Positions 48,933 to 57,944 of a stretch of DNA of 64,000 bases are shown piece by piece. The translations under genes were made by a program, and so were the position numbers. Source of the DNA: Fontimonas thermophila (GTDB taxonomy: Bacteria > Pseudomonadota > Gammaproteobacteria > Nevskiales > Nevskiaceae); the NCBI RefSeq assembly GCF_900113085.1, contig NZ_FOOC01000010.1, forward strand, positions 26,915 to 90,914, written 5' to 3'. The notes under the pieces were generated by a model that had not been told where the DNA came from, made no database searches, and saw only the letters and a list, made by a program, of their open reading frames with translations. The first letter of the stretch is position 1. Each line of letters opens with the position of its first letter.

Positions 48933-50276
48933 ATGTCCAGAAAGCTGTACCTGATCAGCTACGGTTGCCAGATGAACGAGTACGATTCGGCCAAGATGGC
49001 CGACGTGCTCGCCGCCTCGCACGGTTACCAGCGCACCGACAACCCCGACGAGGCGGATCTGCTGTTGCTCAACACCTGCTCGGTGCGCGAGAAAGCGCAG
49101 GAAAAGGTCTTCTCCGAGCTCGGCCGCTGGAAGGAGTGGAAGCAGGCCGCCCCTGGCCGTGTGATCGGCGTCGGCGGTTGTGTGGCGGCGCAGGAAGGGC
49201 AGGCGATCACCGAGCGCCAGCCGCTGGTGGACATCGTCTTTGGTCCGCAGACGCTGCACCGCCTGCCGGTTTTGCTCGACCAGGTGCGGGCCACGCGTCG
49301 GCCTGCGGTCGATGTGAGCTTCCCCGAGATCGAGAAATTCGACTGTCTGCCGGAGCCGCGCGCGCAGGGGCCGACTGCTTTCGTCAGCATCATGGAGGGA
49401 TGCTCCAAGTACTGCACGTTCTGCGTCGTGCCGTACACGCGCGGCGAAGAAGTCAGCCGGCCGCTGGATAGCGTGCTCACCGAAATCGCCCAGCTCGCCG
49501 AGCAGGGCGTGCGCGAGGTGACGCTGCTGGGCCAGAACGTCAACGCTTACCGCGGCGCGATGGGCGCGCGCGGCGAAACCTGCGATCTGGCCTTGCTGAT
49601 CGCCTACGTCGCCCGTATCCCCGGCATCGAACGCATTCGCTACACCACCTCGCATCCCGCCGAGTTCACCGATGCGCTGATCGAGGCCTTTGCGCAGGAG
49701 CCCAAGCTCGCGAGCTATCTGCACCTGCCGGTGCAATCGGGTTCGGACCGCATCCTCGGCATGATGAAGCGCGGTTACACGCGGGCGCAGTATCTGGAGA
49801 AAGTCCGTCGCGTGCGCGCCGCGCGGCCGGACATATCGCTGTCCACGGATTTCATCGTCGGCTTTCCGACCGAAACCGACGATGACTTCATGCGCACGAT
49901 GGATTTGATCGCCGAGGCCGGGTTCGACTGCGCATTCAGTTTCATCTACAGCCCGCGTCCCGGCACGCCGGCCGCGAATCTGCGCGACAGCGTGCCGCTG
50001 GAGGAGAAGCAGCGGCGGCTCGAGATCCTGCAGGCGCGCATCCGTGCGCTCGACGGCGCGTTCAAGCGCGCCCTCGTCGGCACCACGCAGCGCGTGCTGG
50101 TGGAGCGCCCCGCGCGCCGCGCCGGCCAGATCGCCGGCCGCACCTCGACCAACCGGTGGGTGAACTTTGAGGGGCCGGCGTCGCTGATCGGCCGCTTCGT
50201 CGATGTCGAGATCACCGAGGCCCTCAACAACTCGCTGCGCGGGCGGCTGGTCCAGCCCGCGGAGATGGCGGCATGA
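48933..50276 (+). CDS. miaB: tRNA-2-methylthio-N6-dimethylallyladenosine synthase
   Basis: Radical-SAM methylthiotransferase (447 aa) that modifies i6A37 of tRNAs to ms2i6A37. The N-terminal UPF0004 domain has the three auxiliary-cluster cysteines in [21 protein letters not shown] and [10 protein letters not shown]. The radical-SAM motif is CSKYCTFC, and a TRAM domain ends the protein ([17 protein letters not shown]). ATG 48933 matches the conserved start. The stop overlaps the ybeZ start, beginning the miaB-ybeZ-ybeY-ybeX operon. Confidence 0.97.
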   Translation: MSRKLYLISYGCQMNEYDSAKMADVLAASHGYQRTDNPDEADLLLLNTCSVREKAQEKVFSELGRWKEWKQAAPGRVIGVGGCVAAQEGQAITERQPLVDIVFGPQTLHRLPVLLDQVRATRRPAVDVSFPEIEKFDCLPEPRAQGPTAFVSIMEGCSKYCTFCVVPYTRGEEVSRPLDSVLTEIAQLAEQGVREVTLLGQNVNAYRGAMGARGETCDLALLIAYVARIPGIERIRYTTSHPAEFTDALIEAFAQEPKLASYLHLPVQSGSDRILGMMKRGYTRAQYLEKVRRVRAARPDISLSTDFIVGFPTETDDDFMRTMDLIAEAGFDCAFSFIYSPRPGTPAANLRDSVPLEEKQRRLEILQARIRALDGAFKRALVGTTQRVLVERPARRAGQIAGRTSTNRWVNFEGPASLIGRFVDVEITEALNNSLRGRLVQPAEMAA

Positions 50277-51310
50277 CCGGATCGGACCCTGCGCGTAGTA
50301 CCCCGCGTGGCGTGCGTTCCGCGCAGGTGCGCACCGACGTGATCCTCGAACCGGATGACGCCCAGCGGCTGGCCAATCTCAACGGCCCTTTCGACGCCCA
50401 TCTGCGCCAGATCGAGCTGCGGCTGGGCATCGAGATCCGCAACCGTGGCAACCGTTATCAGCTCGTCGGCGGGCCGCGCGATGTCAGCGCCGCCGAGGCC
50501 GTGATCAACCGGCTGTTCAACCAGACCCTCGACGATACGGTCACGACCGAGCACGTGCATCTGGCGCTCGCCGAACAAGGCGCCGGCGAGAACAGCGGCG
50601 AAGACGCCGCATCGGCGGGTTTCCACGACGAAGTCGTGATCCGCACCAAGCGTGGTGTCGTGCGCGGACGCAGCCCGCAGCAGAAAGCCTATCTGAAGGC
50701 GATCGCAAGCCATGATCTCAATTTCGGGGTCGGCCCGGCCGGTACGGGCAAGACTTATCTCGCCGTCGCCAGCGCCGTGCAGGCGCTCGAACGCGATCGT
50801 GTGCGCAGGCTCGTGCTCGTGCGGCCCGCCGTGGAAGCGGGCGAGAAGCTCGGCTTTCTGCCCGGCGACATGGCCGAGAAGATCAACCCCTACCTGCGGC
50901 CGTTGTACGACGCGCTCTACGAGATGCTCGGCTTCGAGAAGGTCGCGCGCCTGGTGGAGAAAAGCGTCATCGAAGTCGCGCCGCTCGCCTTCATGCGTGG
51001 CCGCACGCTCAACGAATCGTTCGTGATTCTCGACGAAGCGCAGAACACTTCCGTCGAGCAGATGAAGATGTTTTTGACGCGGATCGGTTTTGGCAGCGTG
51101 GCCGTGGTCACCGGCGATCTGACCCAGATCGATCTGCCCAGGCATCAGGTCTCGGGGCTCAAGCATGCGCTGTCGGTGCTGCACGGCGTGCCGGGCATCA
51201 GTTTCACGCATTTCCGCAAGGAAGACGTCGTGCGCCATCCGCTGGTGCAGGCCATCGTGCACGCTTACGAGGAGTACGAGCGGCGCGAGCCGCCGGCCAC
51301 GTCGCGCTGA
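50273..51310 (+). CDS. ybeZ: PhoH-like ATPase YbeZ
   Basis: A 345 aa PhoH-family P-loop ATPase that cooperates with the RNase YbeY in RNA and ribosome processing. An N-terminal KH-like region (about residues 20-80) is followed by [15 protein letters not shown] (Walker A), [20 protein letters not shown] and [10 protein letters not shown] (Walker B). Its start overlaps the miaB stop (ATGA), and ybeY starts two bases after its own stop. Confidence 0.94.
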   Translation: MTGSDPARSTPRGVRSAQVRTDVILEPDDAQRLANLNGPFDAHLRQIELRLGIEIRNRGNRYQLVGGPRDVSAAEAVINRLFNQTLDDTVTTEHVHLALAEQGAGENSGEDAASAGFHDEVVIRTKRGVVRGRSPQQKAYLKAIASHDLNFGVGPAGTGKTYLAVASAVQALERDRVRRLVLVRPAVEAGEKLGFLPGDMAEKINPYLRPLYDALYEMLGFEKVARLVEKSVIEVAPLAFMRGRTLNESFVILDEAQNTSVEQMKMFLTRIGFGSVAVVTGDLTQIDLPRHQVSGLKHALSVLHGVPGISFTHFRKEDVVRHPLVQAIVHAYEEYERREPPATSR

Positions 51311-51312
51311 TC

Positions 51313-51747
51313 ATGGCCATATCCACGGGCGAGATCGCCATCCAGCGCGCGGTGCCGGCGCGTGGCATCCCGGCGGCGACATCCTTGCGCGCGTTCGCCC
51401 GCGCGGCGTTGCCGGCGCGGCACGGCGAGCTGACGATCCGCATCGTTGATCTCGACGAAAGCCGCGCGCTCAACCGTACCTGGCGGGGCAAGGACAAGCC
51501 CACCAACGTGTTGTCGTTTGCCGGCAGCGGCGAGGTGCTCGGCGATCTGGTCATCTGCGCGCCGGTGGTTGCGAGCGAAGCTGCCGAACAAGGCAAGACC
51601 CTGCGTGCGCACTGGGCGCACATGGTCGTGCACGGCTGCCTGCATCTGTGCGGCTATGACCACGAGCGCGACGACGATGCGCGCCGCATGGAGGCGCGTG
51701 AAATCTCGATTCTCAAGAAACTGGGATTTGCGAATCCGTATCGATGA
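51313..51747 (+). CDS. ybeY: endoribonuclease YbeY
   Basis: Zinc-dependent endoribonuclease (144 aa) for 16S rRNA maturation and ribosome quality control. The metal-binding motif [17 protein letters not shown] supplies the three histidines. [17 protein letters not shown] is the conserved central block. It sits between ybeZ and ybeX in the usual order and overlaps ybeX by four bases. Confidence 0.95.
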   Translation: MAISTGEIAIQRAVPARGIPAATSLRAFARAALPARHGELTIRIVDLDESRALNRTWRGKDKPTNVLSFAGSGEVLGDLVICAPVVASEAAEQGKTLRAHWAHMVVHGCLHLCGYDHERDDDARRMEAREISILKKLGFANPYR

Positions 51748-52607
51748 GTGAAGACGGTCACAGTACCCGGCCCGAGGAAACGGGCCTTTCCCAATGGTGG
51801 CGCCGTGTCACCCAGCGGCTGCATGGCGGTCCGCGCACGCGCGAGGATTTGATCGAGCTACTGCGTGAGGCGCGCGCCGCCGAGCTGATGGATGCCGATG
51901 CGCTGTCGATGTTCGAGGGCATCCTGCAGACAGCCGAGACACAAGTGCGCGATGTCATGGTGCCGCGTGCGCAAATGGTCGTCGTCGAGCAGGCCTGGTC
52001 GCTGGACCGCATCGTGCCGGTCGTCGTCGAGTCCGGGCACTCGCGTTTCCCGGTGATCGGCGAATCCAAGGACGAGGTCGTCGGCATTCTGCTCGCCAAA
52101 GACCTGCTCAAATTCAGCTCGGGCATTCCTGGCTTCGATCCTGCGACCTTCGACCTGCGCCGGCTGGTGCGCCCGGCCGTGTTCGTGCCGGAGTCCAAAC
52201 GGCTCAACGTGCTGCTCAAGGATTTCCGGCGTGGGCGCAACCACATGGCGCTGGTCGTCGACGAGTACGGCGGTATCGCCGGCCTGGTTACGATCGAAGA
52301 CGTGCTCGAACAAATCGTCGGCGAGATCGACGATGAATACGACGAGGCAGAGACCGCGCCCATCCTCAAGCAGGACGAGCGCCGCTATCTGGTCAATGCG
52401 CTGACGCCGATCGAGGCGTTCAATGCCTATTTCGGGACGAATTTCCCGGACGAGGAATTCGACACGGTCGGCGGGCTGGTCATGCATCGCTTCGGGCACA
52501 TGCCCAAGCGCGGCGAGAGCGTGCGCATCGACCGTTTCAACTTCAACGTGCAACGGGCCGACAGCCGCCGCGTTTATCTGTTCCAGGTCACGGTCGCGCC
52601 GGGCTGA
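51744..52607 (+). CDS. ybeX: magnesium/cobalt efflux-type CBS protein CorC/YbeX
   Basis: A 287 aa cytoplasmic protein with two CBS domains ([21 protein letters not shown] first, [20 protein letters not shown] second) and a C-terminal CorC/HlyC domain ([16 protein letters not shown] to the end). It is linked to Mg/Co homeostasis and to ribosome maturation with Ybe[21 protein letters not shown] is the family signature. The ATG overlaps the ybeY stop. A DUF4105 gene, not lnt, follows four bases later. Confidence 0.94.
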   Translation: MSEDGHSTRPEETGLSQWWRRVTQRLHGGPRTREDLIELLREARAAELMDADALSMFEGILQTAETQVRDVMVPRAQMVVVEQAWSLDRIVPVVVESGHSRFPVIGESKDEVVGILLAKDLLKFSSGIPGFDPATFDLRRLVRPAVFVPESKRLNVLLKDFRRGRNHMALVVDEYGGIAGLVTIEDVLEQIVGEIDDEYDEAETAPILKQDERRYLVNALTPIEAFNAYFGTNFPDEEFDTVGGLVMHRFGHMPKRGESVRIDRFNFNVQRADSRRVYLFQVTVAPG

Positions 52608-52611
52608 GTCG

Positions 52612-53820
52612 ATGCGTGCGCTGCTGGCGGTGCTGCTGCTGTGTGTGCCGGTGCTCGGCCACGCGCAGACGCCTGCGCCGCAGATCAGCGTGCTCACGTT
52701 CGCGCCGGGCGAAATCTACTGGCAGCGGTTCGGCCACAACGCCTTGCTGGTGCGACAAGCGGGCCAAGCGCTGGTCTATAACTACGGCATCTTCGATTTC
52801 CGCCAGGAACACTTTTTTCTCAATTTCGCGCGCGCGCGCATGCGCTACCGGCTCGACGTGACGCCGCTGTATCCGACCTTGCAGTACTATGCAGCGGAAA
52901 ACCGCTGGGCCGTCGAGCAGCATCTGGCCTTGAGCCCACACCAGGCCCGCGCGCTTGCGGATTTTCTCGCCTGGAACGCGCGCCCGGAGAACGCCGAGTA
53001 CCGCTACGACTACTTCACCGCAAACTGCTCGACCCGTGTGCGTGATGCCCTGGACCAGGTGCTCGGCGGGGCGCTGCGGCGCACCTTGCAGGCCCGTCCC
53101 GGGCACGGCAGCTATCGCAGCGAAGTCCTGCGTTTGATGGCCCCGCAGCCGGTGCTGATGCTGGGCATGGATCTGGGGCTTGGCCCACGGGTGGATGAAC
53201 CGCTGGACCAGTGGCAGGAGGGCTTTATTCCGATGCGGCTGATGGCGGCCCTGCGCGGTGTGCGGATCGCAGCCGACGATGGCACGCAGCGGCCGCTGGT
53301 CGCATCCGAGCGCTGGCTGATCGTGCGCGAGGATCGCACGGGCGCACCAGTGCCGTATCCGACGGCACTTTTTCTGTCCGTGGGTCTTGCGCTGGGGGCG
53401 TCCATGTGGGGGTTGAACCGGATGCGCGCACACACTGCCGCGCGCATCGCCCTCGGCATGCTGGCCGGTGGGGCCGTTCTGGTGTGGGCGCTCGCGGGGA
53501 GCGTGCTGCTGCTCGGCTGGCTGGCGACCGAGCATTGGGGCATGGCGGCGAACCGCAACCTGCTTTTGCTCAATCCGCTGTGGTGGGTGCTGTTGCCCTG
53601 CGCGGCGGGGCAATGGCGCCGTGCACCGTCACGGCCGCGCCGCGTCGCGCGATTGGCGATGGGGGTGCTCGCCACCCTGTCGGTGCTGTCGCTGCCCTGG
53701 GCGCTGGTCGGCGTGCAGCCCAATCTGCACTGGGTAGCCCTGCTGCTGCCGCCGCAGCTCGCCGTGCTGCACCTGCTGCGCTCGGCAGATGATGTGCGGG
53801 GTGCTGTGGCTAGCGGTTGA
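52612..53820 (+). CDS. DUF4105 membrane protein in the lnt position
   Basis: A 402 aa protein: N-terminal signal or anchor (about residues 1-18), a soluble, probably periplasmic domain (about 20-250) of the DUF4105 (Lnb-like N-terminal) family, then about five transmembrane helices. Conserved blocks are IYWQRFGHNALLV (His42), YNYGIFDF and YDYFTANCSTRVRD (Cys139). The His-then-NC arrangement, with about 97 residues between, recalls the LRAT/NlpC-type permuted papain fold, some members of which move acyl groups. It follows ybeX by four bases and ends 11 bases inside the converging DUF1338 gene. Enzymatic function is not established. Confidence 0.78.
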   Translation: MRALLAVLLLCVPVLGHAQTPAPQISVLTFAPGEIYWQRFGHNALLVRQAGQALVYNYGIFDFRQEHFFLNFARARMRYRLDVTPLYPTLQYYAAENRWAVEQHLALSPHQARALADFLAWNARPENAEYRYDYFTANCSTRVRDALDQVLGGALRRTLQARPGHGSYRSEVLRLMAPQPVLMLGMDLGLGPRVDEPLDQWQEGFIPMRLMAALRGVRIAADDGTQRPLVASERWLIVREDRTGAPVPYPTALFLSVGLALGASMWGLNRMRAHTAARIALGMLAGGAVLVWALAGSVLLLGWLATEHWGMAANRNLLLLNPLWWVLLPCAAGQWRRAPSRPRRVARLAMGVLATLSVLSLPWALVGVQPNLHWVALLLPPQLAVLHLLRSADDVRGAVASG

Positions 53821-54757
53821 GCCTGGTGGCGGCCGCATCGAAGATTTTCTCCGCATTCGCGGCGAGGAAATGACGGAAGATCAGCGGGCGGCCATCCTGC
53901 TGCCACAGGCGGTGGCCGTCGGCATCCAGCGCCTGGTTGCGCTCGATGATTTCGACAAACTGTTTTTCCGTCTGCGCCCAGCCGATGCGGCCGTCGGCCT
54001 CGCGCACGGGGGTTTGCATGGTCGCGGCCATCGTCGCGGTCTGGCGCAATGGCGTGCCCGGCGCCCCCTGGATGTCCGGCAGCATGCGCAGGCCGCGGGC
54101 GCGCATCGCCGCAGCCATCGCCTCGATGCCCGGATAGCCGGCGGCGTAGACATCGATCGTAACATGATTGAAATCAGGACCGAGGGCCAGCGCGCTCGCC
54201 GCTTCGCCGGAGATGCGGGCGACCGCTTCGAGCGTGCTGCGTTTCAGCGGTGGCCCGTTGCGCTGCATCAAACGCTCGACGAAGTGGGTGATGAAGGCTT
54301 CGGCGTCCGTTTCGGTGAGGCCGCCGCTGCGTTCGAAGCGCTCGATCAGCGCGATGAAGGGGCCGTGATCCACCGCCTGGGCCTGTTCGGCATTGTCCTC
54401 GCGGATCAGCGCAGCGACCTCCTCCGGGAACGCGGACAAATCGATCTGTGAGACGAAGATTTTGAACTGCGTCGCGTCCTCGCCGATCACCTGCAAGTCG
54501 CAGGACAGGAGTTTCTTCGCCGGGAAGCGGTAGTCGCGTTCGCGGCGCAGGCCGAGCACCTGGGCGGCCCTCACGAACAAGGCGGTTACGGCGGGATCGG
54601 CGGTGCGGATCGCGCCGTGATCGTTGTGGAAGCGTCCGCCATTGTCGGCGACCAACTGCTGCAGGATGACGAAGTCCGGGACATTGCGGGCGAACTTTGC
54701 GGTCGCACGCTCGACGAACAGCGCGCGCAGTGCCTGGGGCGGGAGCAGGGCGGCCAT
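53810..54757 (-). CDS. DUF1338 family protein (2-oxoadipate dioxygenase/decarboxylase-like)
   Basis: A 315 aa member of the DUF1338 family. The characterised HglS enzyme of Pseudomonas putida converts 2-oxoadipate to D-2-hydroxyglutarate in lysine breakdown with an iron held by two His and one Glu. Matching positions here are the His in NDHGAIRTAD, the His in DFNHVTIDVY and a Glu in KQFVEIIERNQ. The protein is about 150 residues shorter than HglS. The ATG at 54757 is preferred because the conserved sequence begins there. No other lysine-catabolic gene is nearby, so the substrate is uncertain. Confidence 0.8.
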   Translation of the reverse strand: MAALLPPQALRALFVERATAKFARNVPDFVILQQLVADNGGRFHNDHGAIRTADPAVTALFVRAAQVLGLRRERDYRFPAKKLLSCDLQVIGEDATQFKIFVSQIDLSAFPEEVAALIREDNAEQAQAVDHGPFIALIERFERSGGLTETDAEAFITHFVERLMQRNGPPLKRSTLEAVARISGEAASALALGPDFNHVTIDVYAAGYPGIEAMAAAMRARGLRMLPDIQGAPGTPLRQTATMAATMQTPVREADGRIGWAQTEKQFVEIIERNQALDADGHRLWQQDGRPLIFRHFLAANAEKIFDAAATRLNR

Positions 54758-54870
54758 CGGTGTCTTCTTCGCTGGGAAAAGTGGTTGCCGGCCTATCTTG
54801 CGCGTGCTCTTGCGCAAGGACCAGCGGAAAAACAACCAATCCCGGGTTTAGACGATCCGCCTGCGCATGT

Positions 54871-56058
54871 TCAGCCGGTGCGCAGGGCCTCGACGATGGG
54901 TAAGCGGGCGGCGCGGATCGCCGGGAACAGGCCACCGATCAGGCCCATCGTCAGTGCCCAGGCCAGGCCTTGGCGGATCAGCTCAGGGGTGACGCGGAAC
55001 GCGAAGGCGACCTGACTGAAGGTCTGGAAATTGAGCGTATTGACGGTGTAGCCGTTGAAGAAGACATAGGCCACGACGGCACCGACGAGTCCGCCGGCGA
55101 GCGCCAGCAGCAGCGACTCGATCATCACCGAAACCACGACCGGCAGTCCGCCGAAGCCGAGCGCGCGCAGGGTGGCGATCTCCACGGCGCGGGTGGCCAC
55201 GGCCGCATACATGACGTTGAGCGCGCCAAACACGGCGCCGATCCCCATGATCACCGCGACGGTATAACCGAGGATGCGGATCAGCAGATGGAGCTGCTCC
55301 GAGCGCGAGGCGTAGTAATCCGGCTCGCGTTGTGCGGAGACGACCATGCGGGGGTCGGTGGTGAGCGCGTCTTTGAAAGTGGCGAATGCCGCGGCGCTTT
55401 CCAGGCGCACGGTCACCGAGTTGTAGGCGGTGCGCCGTGACGCCGTCTCCAGCGCCCCGGCATCGACCCAGAGCTCGGATTCATGGACGTCCCCGCCGGT
55501 TTCGAACACCCCGACGATGGTCCACGGCCCGTCGCGTACATCCACGGTATTGCCGATGCGCAGTGTCTCGAACTGCGCGGCGACGGCACGGCCGACCACG
55601 ACCTCGCGCACGCCCGGCGTGAACATCCGTCCAGCCACGATACGGAATTCCGGGCGCACACGGCCGACATCGACCCGCGTACCGCGGACGACGACGTTGC
55701 TCGGTGTATCGGCGCCGGGCTTGGCGACGTCGGTGAGCAGATAGAACTCCGCGATGGCCTGGGGCGTGCCGTCGGCATCGCGCGCGATGCCGGGTGTGTC
55801 GGTGATGATCGCCGCCTGTTCGCGCGTGATGACGCTGCCGAGTTCGTCGGTGGAGCCGCCGCGCAGCACGATCGCGCGCTCGTGCGTGCCGGTGCCGGCG
55901 AGCGTCGCTTTGAAGCCGGCCGCCATCGACAACAGCGCGACGAGTACGCCGACGACGCCAGCGATGCCGATGACGATGACCATCGACGACCCCAGCCGCG
56001 ACGGGATCGCGCGCAGGTTGACGGCGGTGACGGCGATGATCTGGCGCAAGGTGTTCAT
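54871..56058 (-). CDS. FtsX-like ABC permease, second subunit
   Basis: A 395 aa MacB/FtsX-type permease: helix near residues 22-48, a large periplasmic MacB_PCD-like domain (about 50-265), then three helices at the C-terminus. VEIATLRALGFGGLPVVVSVMIESLLLALAGG is the FtsX cytoplasmic coupling block (given by residues about 300-330). It ends the leftward adaptor-ATPase-permease-permease operon; nine bases separate it from the first permease, to which it is only distantly similar. Confidence 0.86.
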   Translation of the reverse strand: MNTLRQIIAVTAVNLRAIPSRLGSSMVIVIGIAGVVGVLVALLSMAAGFKATLAGTGTHERAIVLRGGSTDELGSVITREQAAIITDTPGIARDADGTPQAIAEFYLLTDVAKPGADTPSNVVVRGTRVDVGRVRPEFRIVAGRMFTPGVREVVVGRAVAAQFETLRIGNTVDVRDGPWTIVGVFETGGDVHESELWVDAGALETASRRTAYNSVTVRLESAAAFATFKDALTTDPRMVVSAQREPDYYASRSEQLHLLIRILGYTVAVIMGIGAVFGALNVMYAAVATRAVEIATLRALGFGGLPVVVSVMIESLLLALAGGLVGAVVAYVFFNGYTVNTLNFQTFSQVAFAFRVTPELIRQGLAWALTMGLIGGLFPAIRAARLPIVEALRTG

Positions 56059-56067
56059 GCGCGATCC

Positions 56068-57228
56068 CTAACGCGCGGCCAGCGCATCGACGATCTGCAG
56101 CCGCATCGCGCGCAGTGCCGGTATCAGGCCGACGACGAGGGCGAGCAGGACCGCGATCGCGACCGCGCCGGCGAATGCACCTGGCGTCAGCGCAAGGCCG
56201 GAGAAGCCGGGCAGCTTTGCGGCGATGCCGGGCAGCAGCACGGCGGCGAGCGCAAGGCCGGACAGCGCCGCGAGCAGGCACAGCGCCAGCGATTCGGCGA
56301 GCACCAGGGCGAGCACGCCGCCATCCGAATACCCCAGTGTCTTGAGCACGGCGAGCTCGGGAATGCGTTCGCGCACCGACTGCATCATCGTATTGCCGGT
56401 GAGAAACAGCAGGGTGAAGAACACCGCTCCGATGATCGACGACATGATCAGGCCGATGTCCCCCATCTGCTTGATGAAAGCCTGATTGAAGGCTTTTTCG
56501 GTCTGCGTGCGCGTTTCGTGTGGCGAGTTGGCGAACAGCGCGTCGATCTGCTGGATGACGGTTTCGTTCTGCGCCGGATCGCGCGTCTTCACCACCATCC
56601 AGCCGACGGTGCCTTTGCCGAACTGGCGCGCCTCGTCGAAATACTCGTGGTGGAACAGCATCATCTCGTAGATCGAGCGATCCTTCGGGTTCTTCGTGTC
56701 GAAAATGCCGACGAGATCGAATTCCCAGTTGTTGGAACCGTCGGCCAGTGGCCAGATTCCGGCGATGATCGGAATGCGGTCGCCGATCGAAAAGCCGTAA
56801 CGATCGGCGAGCGTCTTGGCGATGATGGCGCCGGTGCGTGTCCTGAGCATGGCCTGCTTCTGATCCTCCGGCAGCACGATTTCCGGATACATCGCCAGAT
56901 AGGGCTCGATCTGCGTCGGAAACTGCGGAAAGAAGTTGCTCTCCTTCTGGTAATAGCCGCCGAACCAGGATTGACCGGCGACCAGCGCGACGCCGGGCAG
57001 ACTCTGGATTTTCTGGATGTGACCGGCGGGCAGCACCTGGGTCAGCGAGTAGCGGCCGGTGGTGACCAGACGGTCGGCGCCGGCAACCTCGATACCGGTG
57101 TTGAAAGCGGCATTGACCGCCGTGAGCAGGGCATAGAGCAGGAACGCGACCGCGATCGACAGCATCGTGAACAGCGTGCGCGGCGGGCGGCGCCACAGCG
57201 TGGCCCAGATCAGCGGCAGATATCTCAT
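56068..57228 (-). CDS. FtsX-like ABC permease, first subunit
   Basis: A 386 aa FtsX/MacB-type permease with an N-terminal helix (RTLFTMLSIAVAFLLYALL), a periplasmic domain (about 50-255) and three C-terminal helices. RIPELAVLKTLGYSDGGVLA is the coupling segment to the ATPase. The start overlaps the ATPase stop by four bases (leftward), so the two are translationally coupled. The periplasmic domain differs clearly from that of the second permease, suggesting a heterodimer. Confidence 0.86.
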   Translation of the reverse strand: MRYLPLIWATLWRRPPRTLFTMLSIAVAFLLYALLTAVNAAFNTGIEVAGADRLVTTGRYSLTQVLPAGHIQKIQSLPGVALVAGQSWFGGYYQKESNFFPQFPTQIEPYLAMYPEIVLPEDQKQAMLRTRTGAIIAKTLADRYGFSIGDRIPIIAGIWPLADGSNNWEFDLVGIFDTKNPKDRSIYEMMLFHHEYFDEARQFGKGTVGWMVVKTRDPAQNETVIQQIDALFANSPHETRTQTEKAFNQAFIKQMGDIGLIMSSIIGAVFFTLLFLTGNTMMQSVRERIPELAVLKTLGYSDGGVLALVLAESLALCLLAALSGLALAAVLLPGIAAKLPGFSGLALTPGAFAGAVAIAVLLALVVGLIPALRAMRLQIVDALAAR

Positions 57229-57917
57229 GCGTGCGCCGCCTGTTCCACCAGGCGTCCCTTGTCCAGATGCAGGGTGTGCGTGGCGAATTCCGCGGCCTTG
57301 GGGTCGTGCGTGACCATGACGATGGTTTTGCCATGCTCGCGGTTGAGCAGCTGCAGCAGACCCAGCACCTCGTCCGCGGTCTTGCGGTCCAGATCGCCAG
57401 TGGGTTCGTCGCAGACCAGGAGCGTGGGATCGGCGACGATCGCGCGCGCAATCGCCACGCGCTGGGCCTGTCCGCCGGACAGCTCGGCGGGCTTGTGCTT
57501 GCCGCGGTCGGCGAGACCCACGATCTGCAGCGCGATGCGCACGCGTTTCATCCGCTCGGCGGCGGACAACGGCGTCAGCAGCAGCGGCAGTTCGACGTTG
57601 CGCTCGGCGGAGAGCACCGGCAGCAGGTTGTAAAACTGGAACACGAAGCCGACGTGCTGCGCACGCCAGCGCGTCAGTTGCGCCGAAGACATCTGGTCGA
57701 GCCGCGCATCGCCGACGCGCAGCTCGCCTGCGCTCGGCCGATCCAGTCCGCCGATCAGATTCAGCAGCGTGGTCTTGCCGGAACCGGAAGGGCCCATCAG
57801 GGCGAGGAAATCGCCTTTGTCGATGTCCAGATCCAGGTTGTGCAAGACCTCGATGGTCTGCCGGCCGCGCGTATAGCGCTTGCTGACGCCGCGAAGACTG
57901 ACCACTGTCTGAGCCAT
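57225..57917 (-). CDS. ABC transporter ATPase, LolD/MacB type
   Basis: A 230 aa ATP-binding subunit of the MacB/LolD/FtsE group. Walker A is GPSGSGKTTLL, followed by the group's GGLDRPSAGEL, QFYNLLPVLSAERNVELPL (Q-loop region), LSGGQAQRVAIARAI signature and LLVCDEPTGDLD Walker B. The switch His is in MVTHDPKAA. It drives the paired FtsX permeases downstream and lies 27 bases after the adaptor gene. Confidence 0.93.
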   Translation of the reverse strand: MAQTVVSLRGVSKRYTRGRQTIEVLHNLDLDIDKGDFLALMGPSGSGKTTLLNLIGGLDRPSAGELRVGDARLDQMSSAQLTRWRAQHVGFVFQFYNLLPVLSAERNVELPLLLTPLSAAERMKRVRIALQIVGLADRGKHKPAELSGGQAQRVAIARAIVADPTLLVCDEPTGDLDRKTADEVLGLLQLLNREHGKTIVMVTHDPKAAEFATHTLHLDKGRLVEQAAHA

Positions 57918-57944
57918 CGCCGTTTCCTCACTGTGATCGGACCA

